Both the position numbers and the translations under genes were made by a program. A stretch of 64,000 nt of DNA from Epichloe hybrida (lineage: Eukaryota > Ascomycota > Sordariomycetes > Hypocreales > Clavicipitaceae), in assembly GCA_019022495.1 (NCBI GenBank), contig JAFEKR010000010.1:434001-498000 (forward strand). Direction: 5' to 3'. This document shows, piece after piece, positions 12,542 through 24,604 of the stretch (the stretch's first letter is position 1; the number at the start of each line of letters is the position of its first letter). A model generated the notes under the pieces. That model ran no database searches. It was given only the letters and a program-made list of their open reading frames with translations, and was not told the origin of the DNA.

Positions 12542-14871
12542 TCAGCGTTGGGTGACGGATAGCGGATCTCTGTTCTCCTTGGAACCATTGTTAGACGCGT
12601 TTCTGCCCGCCGCAGCGCCGGCGTAGCTGCTCAAGGTCCCAATGCTCAATCCTGCCGAGATTCTCTTGCGCATTCTTGCGCTGGATGCATCGTCTTCTTC
12701 CTCCATGGCAAACACAAAGGCCGGATCTTCTTCGTCGATGGGCGTAGTGAACCGACCAGTCACGGATGAGCTGATACTTCCGCTGGAAACATGACGCTCC
12801 ATCGCGCGGTCTTTCCCGATAGGAGCAAGACCGCCGCCAGAGCCCAGTCTTGCGCTTGTGGGATGAAGATGCGGGCTGGAGCCCGCGGCCGTGCCCAAAC
12901 CACCCACTCCATCATCAAGTCTGCTGCGCTGCAGCTGTTGGGAAAGAACCGACATGGACTCGCTTGTGGTCCGGGCACCTAAAGGACGGCTGCTTGACCC
13001 CTGGCTTCTGTAGTCATCGCCCATCTCCTGCGCCAAAGTCGATTTTCGAAGGGGACTTCCCACGTGACCAAAGGCTGACCCAAAGCTGCGAGCTGCTCTG
13101 GCAGCATCCTCTTCCTCCTTTTGACGCTGAAACAGGGATCCCCAGCGACTCGGGCTGGTGCCCATGGGACTTCCACTTTTGGTGATGCCATCGGTGACAG
13201 GATCGTCCGCTCGCATGGATCCTCGCCTTGCCTTCTCGGCAGGCGTCAAAAGCTCCTGTAGGTTTTCAGGAACGTAATTCTCGGGCAGGTTGTCATCATC
13301 GAAAGCAAATTCGGCCTCCCAGTCTCGATCCACCGAGGACGTCTTTGGCATGCTCGAGCTCAGCATGCGGGGTTTTGCGTATCTGGACGAGTGCATAGCT
13401 CGTTTGCCGAAATATTCATCGCCAATGGCAGGTTGAGAATTGGGAGGGCTGCTTGCTGTTAGGGTCGCCAGGTGCTCTGATGAACCAAAGGCCGAGGTGT
13501 GAAGCAACTTGAGCGTCTCGGACGTTCGGGAATCCTTTGCATTGCTGAGTGAGGGCGTAGGGGATTCGAGACCGAATTTGGATGGCACAGAGGACGGCCA
13601 GGGCGCTGCAGGGAACCGGGCAGCGTTGGAGATGCCGTTGGAGTCAAACGAGGCGGGGAGAGGAGCATCGAGTATAGATAATCCTTTGCCATTCATTGAT
13701 GAGAGGCCAAACCCCAGGCGAGTTGCGTCTTCGTCTCGGGGCGAGCCATAATTGGAATGGCCGTAGGGTGAATCGATCGACGGGATGCCGTTGTCGAGAC
13801 TTGCCTGGCGACCGAGATGGTGAGACGGCTGGCGGTCATCACGATCAAAGACGCTCGCGTAAGCGGGCTGGTCGGCACCGTAGAGAGAGGATGTGAGAGC
13901 ACTGGCGGACGATTGTTGATAGATGGTGGAGGATGAAGATGTCGGGGATGCAGGGCTCGGCGGGGGTCGGCCGGCGAGATTGACGGGATTCGTGCCTATC
14001 GTGACACCATTCTTGCCGTAATTTATGCGTCGGCCGTCGGGTAGGATGTGGATGTTTGCGCATTTGGGCCCGAATTTGCAATTGCCCTGGAGCGATCCAG
14101 GCCATGTTAGTTGCAGCACAGATGCCAAGTGAGATGGAAGTGTCTGCTGGGTCTCGGAGAAGAAAGAAGAGAGAATTGCCACCAAACCAACCTTTGCGAA
14201 ATACTTGCAGATTGTTTCAGACGCTGCGCCGAGATCATGGCTGAAGGGACAGGCATTGCCAGCCTGACAAGCGCCTTGACGGAAGAACTTGCATGGAACA
14301 TGAGATGTGTCTGTATAAGTGAACGAGTTGTCGTGGTCAGCATACTTCTGCTTCTTGGAATGCCATTGTAATGAAAAGAACAGGCAAATTTTCGCAACAT
14401 GTGATCAAATCAAGAGCTTCGGGTCAGGCTGTCGTGGTTATTGTGAAGTGGGGGCGGGACTTGGGAGGTCAATTGCGGCACGACTCGGAAGGAGCGCTCG
14501 ACTCGCAGTAGCAATTCAAGACGCGGCTTCCTATGGGCGGCGCGGGGGGGGGGGGGAAAAAGAAGCAGAAGAAGAGTAACAAAGGCGGGCGATTCGCCCA
14601 ACGTACTGGGAGGACTCCGGGGCATCATTGCGGAGGACGGGTTGGCGGCGGCAGCGCCGTTGGGGATATTGAGGCTGCCGCTGCGGACGTGACGATACTC
14701 GGGCATGGCGGCGGAGGGAATTGAGTGTCGCGTGAAGGCAGGACGCCTCTTGCCTGGAGAAAGAAGAGGAGGCGATGGAAGACCAGCAAGGCCGGATGGA
14801 GGAGAGGCGAAACCGGGCGAGACGGGAGGCAAGACGGTGGAGAGAGGGGACATGGCCGAAAGACGGTCCAT
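12542..14871 (-). CDS. Tandem CCCH zinc-finger protein
   Basis: Three exons (14871-14607, 14310-14192, 14086-12542) give 642 residues. Two adjacent C-X7-C-X5-C-X3-H fingers are encoded across exons 2 and 3: CKFFRQGACQAGNACPFSH (about residues 95-113), then CKYFAKGNCKFGPKCANIH. Tandem CCCH fingers usually bind RNA, and this arrangement resembles the fungal LEE1-like group. The fingers are followed by a conserved-looking LPDGRRINYG segment and then a long Ser/Pro-rich, probably disordered tail with short acidic patches such as FAFDDDNLPENYVPENLQEL. No membrane segment is seen. The start is the ATG at 14871; a later in-frame ATG seven codons downstream is possible. Exon 1 ends at a good GTACGT donor. 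The precise RNA target or cellular role cannot be read from the sequence. Confidence 0.88.
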
Positions 14872-15802
14872 GGTGCTGAATTGAGCTCTGCTATGGTGCG
14901 ATTATGGAGCCCAGCTTGTTTTGGTGCCGAGTCGTCTCGGCCTCGTCAACTTTGTGGTGGTGTGGGCAAGGTGGGCGCTGGCGGGCGCTGGCGGGCGCGC
15001 GCTAACAGCAGCGGGCGGTTGGCAACTGTCTCAGACGGTCGCTGTCGCTTCAGGAAGTGGGCGGCTGCAGACTCTGGTCGCGTCGCAGCCTCAGGCCGGC
15101 CGAGCGTGGCCTCAGGCGTCGTGCGTGGTCAGCTGAAGATGCAGGTCCGGCGGGTGGGCGGTGGGCGGTGGGCGGTGGTCGACCCGGCCCAATGAACTCA
15201 GGCCCAAAATCTCGACTTCAAGGGCTTTCGTGTTACCGAGATCATGCAGCGACGTCTTGGCTGTCGTAAACGGTGCCGCCTTGCCTCATCTGAGCTTCTT
15301 CCAAAGTCGGCAGGTTAGTCATGAGATATTTCGTAAGACTGTTTACCATGTACGTCAGATGTGTATCGAGAGGAGAAAGGCAGTGAACGTCGGCAGGGAT
15401 AGAAAGCAACCGACCCGACATGAAAAGACACTCACTATCTCACCAGGTACGACTTGACGACCCACGGATATAAAAAAGAGAGTACGCGGGAAAATGCGGG
15501 AATAAAAAAAACCGAAGACAGCACACATATATGCCCGAGAATAGATGGCAATAAATGGCCATCGTGGGGATGGGTTGCCTTCTTATGGACCACGCATACT
15601 TGAGTAGGCCGGATGGTGCTACACACACAAACGAACAAGGCCATGCACCAGATCATGAGTTCCCGCCTCCCGTCAGGCATCCACCGGTGTAGAACCATAT
15701 GTATGACACCAGAATCGAGCACCAGATTCGAGCGACATGGTTTCCTATTGTTTGTGCGTACAAAGGCCATGTACATGCACGCGTGCGGGAATACGTGCCT
15801 GC

Positions 15803-15840
<38 letters not shown>

Positions 15841-17634
15841 GACATGACATCAAATGTCATCACGTTCTTCGGTTTCTAGACGGTGTATTGCCCGTCGGTC
15901 CCGCCATCTTGATGCGTATCTGCTGGTCGGGGGACCAGTCAAGCTAGTAGACAGACTCACCTTGTCATTAGCGCGAGACAACTTAGTGGCCGCGCTGCCT
16001 AAGCCTGCCTTGTTGGCCGCTAGTAGACGGGCGTTTTTGCTGCCAACGAATCACCAGCGTCAGGTCTAGTTCACGGTCTTGTCATCCAAGTATAGCTTGC
16101 TTGGCTCGCATTCCAAGGCGGCAGCGCCGTTTGTCTGGTTTGTCTGGAGTTCAGCTTTGTGGACGGACATGGAGGTGATCGGGTGCTTCATGTCACGCAC
16201 GCCTCACGCACGCCTCACGCACGCCTCATTCTTTTTCGAAAGAGACAGCCCCTACGTCCGTAAGGTGACGTGCAGTGTGCAGCGCGCAGCGCGCACTAAA
16301 GATAATGGAGTGCACGAGATCTTGCCTCTGGATGCCCCGAATGCAACCCAACCCAATACGCCGGCATTCCGCCCGTGATTGCGTCAGTGGATGCATGGCC
16401 ATGTCCAGTCGCTACGTAATAGCTGTACATTACTACGGACTACATGACCTGTTGTTGTAGAATGCTCCTGCCCTTTTCGCCCCTCGTAATCTCCAACTTT
16501 TCCTTACCTCGGACTGCCATGTTTGAGGCCGTGGTCGCCTTGTTATTAAGGTGGTTAAACCGTACGTACAGTGGTGTACGACAAACTGCTGGTCGGTCCA
16601 ACGATAATACAGCTGGCAGCTGGCAGCTGGGTAATTACTAATATGGCAGTGGCAGGCAGTGGCAGGCACCTCGTGCTCCACCCCAACAACTCGACAATGA
16701 AAAAAACATGGTGGCATGACACGAGCGATTGCCGAGGCCAAATCAAGGCCTTGTCCATCCCTGTGCATGCATTTGCTGCACCCCGCGTTCGTTCGGCTTT
16801 CTGCATCGGGAATATGCCATGTCTTGGGTCCTGCATTTGAATCTCTGTCATTATGTCAGCTAATTAACGGGCCTTTTTTTTTCCCCTTATCGGCGGAGAC
16901 ATACGGAGTGGTGACTTATCACATCCCATCATACATTTCATCACGTCACAGCTCGGTGTACTCGGACGCAGCCCTGGACACAAAATGTGCTGCGAGGCGC
17001 TTGGCTGAGCAGTGAGGAGCCAATTGCTTTCTTTCGAGGCCGATTCCTTTTTCAATTCCTCCGGCTCACAACAAAGTGAGACGCTGGCCGAGAGTTTTCC
17101 AGAAGGAATCACTTTGAAACAGTGTGTTATGGCCTCTTAGCGCGGGCTCGTCACGGTAAACCCATATCTATGTAGTAGTTTTCTAAATACATGGATGCGG
17201 GTCACGTCTTGTTCCCAATCAATAAACTCGGCATACTGTTCTTAGGAAGAAACTTGTATATCATTAGGAAAAGCGGAGCTATCCCTTATCAAATCATATA
17301 AACAGACCGGCTCGAGCGGCTCGAGATGGCCCGCGTGAGGAGCTATATAGTAGCTTCCCACTTTTCCTCTATTGTAATTAAAAAAGATGACATATAGTAA
17401 AGCTATCCTGGAAAGATGGGGGAAATCCCTCATGATGAATCCTCTCCCTTACATCTGAAAGCTGAGTCGCAGCCAGACGCTTCTGCGACAGGGATTGGAG
17501 AATTGATTCCCGAGTGTATCTGCAACATGATCCATTGCGTCCCTTGTTCTCGCGATATCCGTCGCCTCTCAGGCAGGTATTTCCGACGTGGGTTCCATCC
17601 AGGGCTAGAAACCGGGGGCCCAGGTACACCGAAA
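14872..17634. other. Gene-free stretch
   Basis: No gene is recognisable in about 2.7 kb. It contains GC-rich short repeats just upstream of the CCCH gene (around 14990 and 15150-15180), the (AC)n microsatellite at 15804-15839, a triplicated CACGCACGCCT-like motif near 16195-16230, and a TGGCAG-rich patch near 16610-16665. The CCCH promoter lies at its left end; the right end is the downstream flank of CHL1. Confidence 0.5.
15804..15839. repeat. (AC)18 microsatellite
   Basis: Uninterrupted AC dinucleotide repeat of 36 bp in intergenic DNA. It is the cause of the Thr-His and Cys-Val runs in open frames crossing it. Confidence 0.95.
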
Positions 17635-20546
17635 TCATTCTTTTTGTAGTGGAAGCTTCTCGCGGAAGAAGGCCGCCAAAGCCCCCATCAACCCGCCGAG
17701 CACATTGTTGCTATTCCTACCAGTACCCATGCCATCGCGGATCCATCCAGGCAGCTTGCTCTGTATCCGATGTGTAGTATACCTCCTATCAACAAGGACA
17801 ATGGCTGCATAATCACCCCTATGACGGATGGCCCGACCAATACTCTGGTTCACAGCCCGCATGCAGGCATTTTCGTAAAAGTCTCTAGCCGCCCGTTTTG
17901 CCTCAGCCATTGCCTCGTCCTTGTTGGCCGTCGTCGCACCCGTCGAGCCTGTCAAGCTTGCGAGCGTGGTTGTCTCGATATACTCCATCTTTGCTTTCCA
18001 TTCCGGCGAGGCAATGTTGGGGTATGGCAGACCGACTATCATGACGCAGCGGCCGAGGCGGTCCGAGAAGTTGATTCCTTCGGACATTTTCCCGCCGACA
18101 ACACTGAGGAGCAGAGCACCACCACCGCCACCACCACCACCACCTTGGCCCGTCAACGGCGGAGCGGTCGGGGTGGCAGGGTCGCCGCCAAGAATGGCTT
18201 TTGTGTACTCCTGAAGGACTTCGTCACTCGAGCAGCCTTTGGTTTCCCGAAATACTCTCTTTCGAGCTTGCAATCGATCCCAGATGGTCGGCTGCCCACT
18301 GTTTTCTTGAGGCGATCGACTGCTCCATGCTGCGCTGACTTCGTCCAGGTATCCGTAGCTGGGAAAGAAGACGACCACGCCGTCGGGCACGACGGAACAA
18401 ATGTTGAGTATCGCCAGTCCTAGATCCTTGACCATCTCTCGATCCCCTCGGCGTTGATAGCTAAAGTCAAATGTGGCTCCGCCAGGACGAGCACCGGCAA
18501 GAGTCCAGACACACAGATTTTGGCGTGGTATGACGTGCCCGCAGCTGAGCGTCGTGATCTTCGCCTCGTCTAACCCCGGAAAGAGATGATTTCTGTAGTC
18601 GTCGAAAGGCGACATGGTTCCGCCAGCTAAGATGACGGCTCTAGAGGATGACACGATTGATGAAAAGGCATGCGTTGGCGACAAGAGTAGGTAGGAAAGC
18701 TGGATATCTGGCGGTGGACCGCCGATCCTCTGGTAGAATATTCGACCCTCGGAGCTTGGGTTCGTGAGGGCCACCAGGAATGATACCAGGGCATGTAAAA
18801 CGGGCGAACTGGATTTCGCTGTGCCTTTCTTATTGGGATCGCTTCCCCCCTCGCCTTCGACATGTGCTGCGTAGCTCTCGATTTTGTAGGCCAACTTGGA
18901 CTCTTGGATGTACTGAATGAGCTCAAACATGTTTATTTGATCAATTCCTTTTGGTCGAGTAAGATCATTCGTGTCCACGATCCCGAGCTCCTTCTGTTAG
19001 GGATATTAGCCAGTACGAACAGACACATATCGAACACCGCTCCATACCTTTGATCCTTGTGCGTTCTCCATCCATTCGCATAATCCATCAATGACTCGGC
19101 CAACTCTCCCAACGTTCACCCGATTAACGCCTTTGAGTTTCTTTCCGAACCTTTTGACATACACCCCCAGCATGACACGTCCCTTACGCAGCTCACTCAG
19201 TTTGATATCCGCCGCGTGGACATTGGCAATGGCGTCCATAATATTGTGTGCTTCGTCAATGATGACAACGTTGCCCTCCAGCTTGATGCCCAACGCCTCT
19301 CGAGCGCCCTTCTGTAGGAGCAGTGGATAGGGAAGCGTGATGATCTCTGCTCCTGGCAAGGCAGAGCGTGACGCATAGTACGGGCACACGGACAGAGATT
19401 TCCCCAGCTGATGCAGATCTTCAATGTCCGGTATGGTGGCCAAAGCCGTGTCGCGGAACTGATGTGTTTCGCTGAGCAGCTCCTCCTTGGGCACAAAGGA
19501 GCATTTCTTGGTTGACTTGGACTGTTGGAGCTCAGAACATCGGTCGTTGATTGCCTGGACGGAACCGAGTCGCGCCACTGACGGATTGATGCAGAGTCTT
19601 TGGCGGGAGGATAAGGGAAGAAGTTTGACAGGTTCTGTAGCAGGCGCTTTCCCATCAGTAACGGATTGTGGTACCGACGCAGGGAATGCCGGGCGACGTA
19701 ACTCAGTTATGAACTGAGATAGCTGCGAGTGCGTCCTTGACGTATAATAAATCTACTGAGGTCACCAACTGCGCTGCGCTGCGGAGTGAATGGGAGGAAT
19801 GCCCTCGCACCTTGATCTCCTCATCCAGGATTCCATCGTCGTCGTCTTGCTTTTTGCGAGGTCCGCCGAGACCAAGGCGTTCAAGTACTTCGCGAGACTC
19901 TTTACTAAGCCCGGACAGGGCATCACGGGGACCAGCATCGCGGTCCTCCCAATCGTCCAGTAGCCATTCGGCTTCTTCAGCCTCTACATCCTTAATACTA
20001 CCTGCGCCTGGAGGGGCCTCAAGCCGGCGTCGCTTCCTTGCACGGTCTTCAAGGGCTTTCTCTTTCAGTCTGATGGCCTCAAGTTTCTTCTCTCTATCTT
20101 CCCAGCGCTGAAGTAGCTCATCGCGCTTGCGTTTGAGAAGCTGGTCAATGAGCCATGCCGGCTCATCTTTGAAAGACTCTCCTGCCTCGTGAAGTGATGT
20201 CTCGAACTGGGTTGACTTGTAGTTTCGAAGCCACGTGAGTGATGCGCATATAAGTGAAAGGGATTTTCCCTATGTATCTCTAATTAGCCTTCCCCAGACT
20301 CGACGGACACGACGAAAGTTGCCCCCGTCCATCACATAGCGCACAAATGGTCTTCAGATGAAAAGGCCAACTTACAGTTCCTGTTGGACTCTCTAGAATC
20401 CCAATCTGGCCTTCACCTTGTTCTAGAACACCGTACACGGTTCTCATGAATTCCTCTTGAACATTGTATGGAGTGTATGGATGGTGAAAGTCCAACTTCT
20501 GCAAATGATGCATTGCATCATTCACATCGACCTCTGAATTCATCAT
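17635..20546 (-). CDS. CHL1: ATP-dependent DNA helicase CHL1 (DDX11 family)
   Basis: Four exons (20546-20376, 20269-19811, 19752-19048, 18993-17635) give 897 residues. CHL1 is a 5'-3' Fe-S superfamily 2 helicase that supports sister-chromatid cohesion and replication fork integrity in the nucleus. Visible features, in order: motif I across the first intron (ESPTGT then GKSLSLICASL, about residues 52-68); motif Ia SRTHSQLSQF, whose exon begins at 19752; cysteines of the Fe-S region (CINPSV, NDRCSEL, KKCSFV, VCPYYA); DEAH box VVIIDEAHNIMD (about residue 376); and motif VI QSIGRAIRHRGDYA (about residue 830). All introns are phase 0, and the exon 2/3 join restores the conserved EIK-IYYTSRTHSQ context. 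The gene is divergent from RPL28 with 333 bp between the start codons. Confidence 0.95.
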
Positions 20547-20879
20547 GAGCCCATACTTGCAATATGGTGGTGGGTCACATTGTCCGCTTTGCTATTATTT
20601 GCTATTGGGTAGTGGGGTTGCTCACCCCCCCTTCATCCCGAGATTACATAAAAAACTTGGAGGTCACCTGACACCACCAGGACGACCCACCTTACAATCG
20701 GCATCCAGCAAGTCCACACGATTAACAGCAGATTCCTTAGGGCTGGCCTGCCCTCTCGCTAACAATTTTCCGGTTTCCGTACCAGCGAGCCAAACGCCCC
20801 GTAGGCGCAAAATCATCACCACCCACCTCCAGTCTTCGACGTAACACTTCGGAAAAGCGACAACACCACAACCGTCGCC
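20547..20879. promoter_or_regulatory. Divergent promoter of CHL1 and RPL28
   Basis: Only 333 bp separate the start codons of CHL1 (minus) and the ribosomal protein gene (plus), so both promoters must lie here or extend into the neighbouring gene. No clear TATA box or known ribosomal-protein box was recognised by eye. Inferred from gene arrangement alone. Confidence 0.55.
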
Positions 20880-21833
20880 ATGCCTACCCGAACTTCGAAG
20901 ACCCGCAAGCTGTACGTGTTAATGACATTTCCCGGATGAAGATGGCGAATTCGAGAGAATTGAAGGTGGCTGCACATTGCCTGCTATTGGCAACATTCGT
21001 GCTTGTCAGATGGATGTCTTCGTCGCCTCGAAATCTTAACAAAACAATCGGCCGAGAGACGGGAACAGATACGCTAACGCCATTTTTCTTTTAACCTCTT
21101 CACAGTCGCGGCCACGTCTCTCACGGCCACGGTCGTGTCGGCAAGCACCGCAAGCATCCCGGTGGTCGTGGTCTGGCTGGTGGTCAGCACCACCACCGTA
21201 CCAACATGGACAAGGTTCGATCGATCAATTCCAAACAAAGCGATCATGGCACGAAGAAAAGGCGAATTGCTAACAAGAGCCCTGAAAACAGTACCATCCT
21301 GGTTACTTCGGCAAGGTGGGTATGCGGTACTTCCACAAGCAGCAGAACCACTTCTGGAAGCCCGTCATCAATTTGGACAAGGTAATTCTCCATGCTCTTC
21401 TCCCCGTTCGCGATGCAAGATCAATGCGCCGACAGATGATCCCGGGTACACCATTTGAGTATTCGGTGAGGGATGAGATGCATTTCTCAGAGTCTCATGA
21501 TGTAAACGAGAATCCATAAGCCATCAACGACGTTTAATCAAGACCCAAGAACGAATGCAAGAAGCAAGCAAATGTCGCTTCACCACCAGACTAACATGTT
21601 TTTTTCTCCCTCAGCTGTGGGCCCTTGTCCCTATCGAGACCCGCGACGCCTACGTCTCCGGCTCCAAGAAGGACACCGTCCCCGTCCTCGACCTCCTCCC
21701 CCTCGGCTACTCCAAGGTCCTCGGCAAGGGCCGTCTCCCCGAGATCCCCCTGGTTGTCCGCGCAAGATGGGTCAGCAAGCTGGCTGAGAAGAAGATCAAG
21801 GAGGCTGGTGGCGTTGTCGAGCTGGTCGCTTAA
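20880..21833 (+). CDS. RPL28: 60S ribosomal protein L28 (uL15; L27a)
   Basis: Four exons (20880-20911, 21106-21214, 21292-21381, 21615-21833) encode 149 residues, the usual length of eukaryotic uL15. The protein is part of the large ribosomal subunit. The signature [20 protein letters not shown] and the histidine-rich segment after it are plain, followed by [15 protein letters not shown] and the C-terminal [12 protein letters not shown]. The first intron comes 11 codons after the start, as is common for fungal ribosomal protein genes. The second intron has a GTTCGA donor, weaker than the others. The final exon shows strongly biased C-ending codons (CTC, CCC, GTC), as expected for a highly expressed gene. 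Confidence 0.97.
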
Positions 21834-22502
21834 ATATGAACAAATAAACAGAAATCATGCCATGTTCGTGAAGCTTCTTCCGCCATGCTCTGTGCTTTGA
21901 ACGAAACTGGTACGCTTACGGGAGTCGGGGGTGGCGTCAAGACAAAATCTTGGGCCACACGTGGAAGGGATGCATATATTTTTTTTCCTTCATGCCACCT
22001 TGTGCGCCCAAGGTGGATCAAAGGGAAACGGGACCCAGGGTCGGGTTTTCGATTTCAAAGCATCGCATTAGGGAACTCTTGATATTGGAGTTTTGACGAA
22101 TGAAAAAAAAAAAAAAAGACATGGATTTTTCGCCCATGCATGTTGAGATGTGGGACCCTGCGTGGAAGGTTGGCATGGAACGTGACATGTACAACACCAC
22201 AGTTCGCCTATTTTGAAATCGCAGTAACGGATTTCTACGAGTGCTTTGTAGTTGCTGTACCCAGATGGCAGAAGTGAGTCAGGTGGTTCGCGGCCGTTGT
22301 CGGAAACATGCGACAATACTTCTTTCGCGAATGAGGTGCATAAAGTCGCGTCCTCAAACAAGTTATAATACCCACTCGTGAAGGATCGCCTAACCGTACG
22401 CCAAATATGCTTTAGTTTTACATACATGAGATGCCAAAAGATTTTGTCATCTGGACGAAACCTGGTATCGAGGACAGAACTGCACGCTCTGAAGCCCCTA
22501 TA
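21834..22502. other. Convergent intergenic region
   Basis: 3' flanks of RPL28 (plus) and CDC7 (minus). A run of 15-16 A occurs near 22101-22116. No gene seen. Confidence 0.6.
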
Positions 22503-24028
22503 CTAAGCAGCCAGCATGTCCACCTCATCATCATCGCCGAAACCCTGGCGCTGCGGCTGATCGATTTGTAAAAAAGGGTGCTCCAGCGCCTGTTCCGCTG
22601 TTATCCTCCTGGACGGGTCCAAATCCATACACCTCTCCAAGAACCGTACGGCCAACTTCTCTTCTGCCGTCAACGGCTTGTTATCCGTCCGACACGTGCT
22701 CCACAAGATGATTTTTTCCATTGTAAATCCCTGTTGGCCGATAGTAGGAATGTTGGTTTCGAAAACACACCCGTGTAGTAATCCTGCAGCTTTCATACGC
22801 TTGGAGCCAAAGATGGTTGCTATCTCAATCATGGCTTCTACATCATCTGCTGAGTTGAAGAATGGAAATCGTTTCGAGAGTATGGTCAGCAAGATCACGC
22901 CTGCAGACCATATATCAATTGATGTTGTTTGTTCAGTGCACTTGAACAATACTTCAGGTGCGCGGAAGCCCCGCGTTCCTGCACGATTGGCGCGTTTTGA
23001 CAAGCGTGTGTCTGACTTGGGATAGCCCGGCTGTGATGATGTGACTGTTTGAGCCCAAGCCGAACTCATTTGGCGGTGCTTGCGTGTCTCGCGATGCTCG
23101 TGACACAGACAGGGCTTCGACTCAGTACCCTCGCGTTCCGCCAGTCCAAAATCCACGAGAACGCCATGCTGAGTCGAGGGGTCGTAAAGAAAGTTGGTTG
23201 GTTTGATGTCGCGATGTGATATTTTGTGCTCGTGTACGCTCTTAAGGGCAGTAAAAAGGGATCTCAGATATATGGCAATATCGTGGGTCGTCATGTCTCT
23301 AAAATACGCCCTGAAATCGCCATGGCGAAAATATGGCAGGATCGCAACCACCTGGTCGGTGTTTCTGAAGGCCGTGATAAGAGGGCACACAGACGGGCAC
23401 TGGCGCAAATCGTGCAACAATTCAAGTTCGTTCAGGATTCTTGCTGGACTCGAGGTGACGTAAATCTTTTTGACGGCGACAAATCGCGGTCTTCGTCGTT
23501 GGGAGTGTTCTGACGAGGGGTGGCTTCCATGTCTCTTGAGCGGTGGGGGCGTCCATTTGGAAGAATCATCGTCAAAATCCCAGCTGTTGTCGTATATATC
23601 GTACTGGAAATCTTCCGCTTTATATACGGTTGAGAATGTCCCTGTATCGGTGCACATATTGTCAGCTACCATCGTCGCGCGTGAAAAGAGTTGGGCTGCC
23701 ACCTACCTTCGCCAATCCTCTTGATTAGGCGATACTTTCCACGAAACCCTGGGAAATCGCTGGCCAGTTTGTCCATGTCAGATTGTACACTGCTCTCGAC
23801 TTGTTCATCATCTGAAATGTCGTCATCCTCGTCCTCGTCCTCCCCTTCTTCCTCGTCAACTTCTTCCTCAACTTGGTCCATCAAATCATCGGTCGCAGCA
23901 GATCTGGCTTCATCATTGGCCAAATGATCGGCATCTTCATCTACCATCATCTCTGTCTCTTCTGTCCGTGCATCTTCATGGATATCGAAGGGATCGTCGG
24001 CCCTTAGGCGTACAACGGCCGCGGCCAT
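22503..24028 (-). CDS. CDC7: CDC7-type protein kinase (Dbf4-dependent kinase catalytic subunit)
   Basis: Two exons (24028-23707 and 23641-22503) give 486 residues. With its Dbf4 partner this kinase phosphorylates MCM helicase to fire replication origins. The first 95 residues are strongly acidic, a feature of fungal homologues. The kinase core starts with YRLIKRIGEGTFSTVYKAED, with the glycine loop split by the intron. It continues with the VAVKK lysine, the catalytic loop HRDIKPTNFLYD (about residue 250), DFGLAE (about 272), then a kinase insert with a Cys/His cluster (CLCHEHRETRKH), and GTRGFRAPEVLFKC (about 331). The insert between DFG and APE is characteristic of CDC7. The start is the first ATG of the frame. 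It is divergent from the condensin gene. Confidence 0.95.
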
Positions 24029-24604
24029 GCTCTCAGGTTGAAGTAGTGTGTTTTTCCAGCTTCGGTCGTTGGAGAAAGTGCCGCAAAGTAATGACAACAG
24101 GTCTGGTTCAACCTGGAATTATTACTGCGACGTCAACTTGTGGCAGTAAACCTTGCAATCTTGAACTGCAGGGCTCTTTGTCCGGTTGCATGGACAAGTT
24201 GATTGGAGGCGTGACGCGCGACTGAACAACTTTACGGATTATTAGTTTTAATAATTGGCTCAACAGAGTTGCCCATGTGGGGGGGGGTCCATGTCGCCTT
24301 TAGCGGCAGGTTCGAGGGGCGATGGGGGCGATGCGCGTGTGTGGTGCAAACAAAACAAAAACAACCGTTGCTGAGGGACACAACAAGCTTGACAAGACAC
24401 CATCATCGACATGGACCACATGCAGCCTCACGCTCATCTATTCATCAACATTCCAGACTCGCAAAGCTAAAGCTAGAGCTCTTTGCTCACCAACCGCCAA
24501 GGATTACTAACATCCAAGAATCAAGTCAAATATCGCTCACAGCTCACTACACCTTCATCTGCGCTTCTACCTTTTCCGCCCCCGAGGCGACACGATTGCC
24601 TGTC
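24029..24604. promoter_or_regulatory. Divergent promoter of CDC7 and condensin subunit 1
   Basis: A gap of 576 bp separates the two start codons. One MCB-like core ACGCG is present at 24214-24218 (context TGACGCGCG). The MCB element drives G1/S transcription in yeasts, but a single core match is weak evidence. A run of nine G occurs near 24279-24288. Confidence 0.5.

Noticed and set aside
15435..15879. Open frames with Cys-Val or Thr-His runs
   Set aside because: They are translations of the (AC)18 microsatellite.
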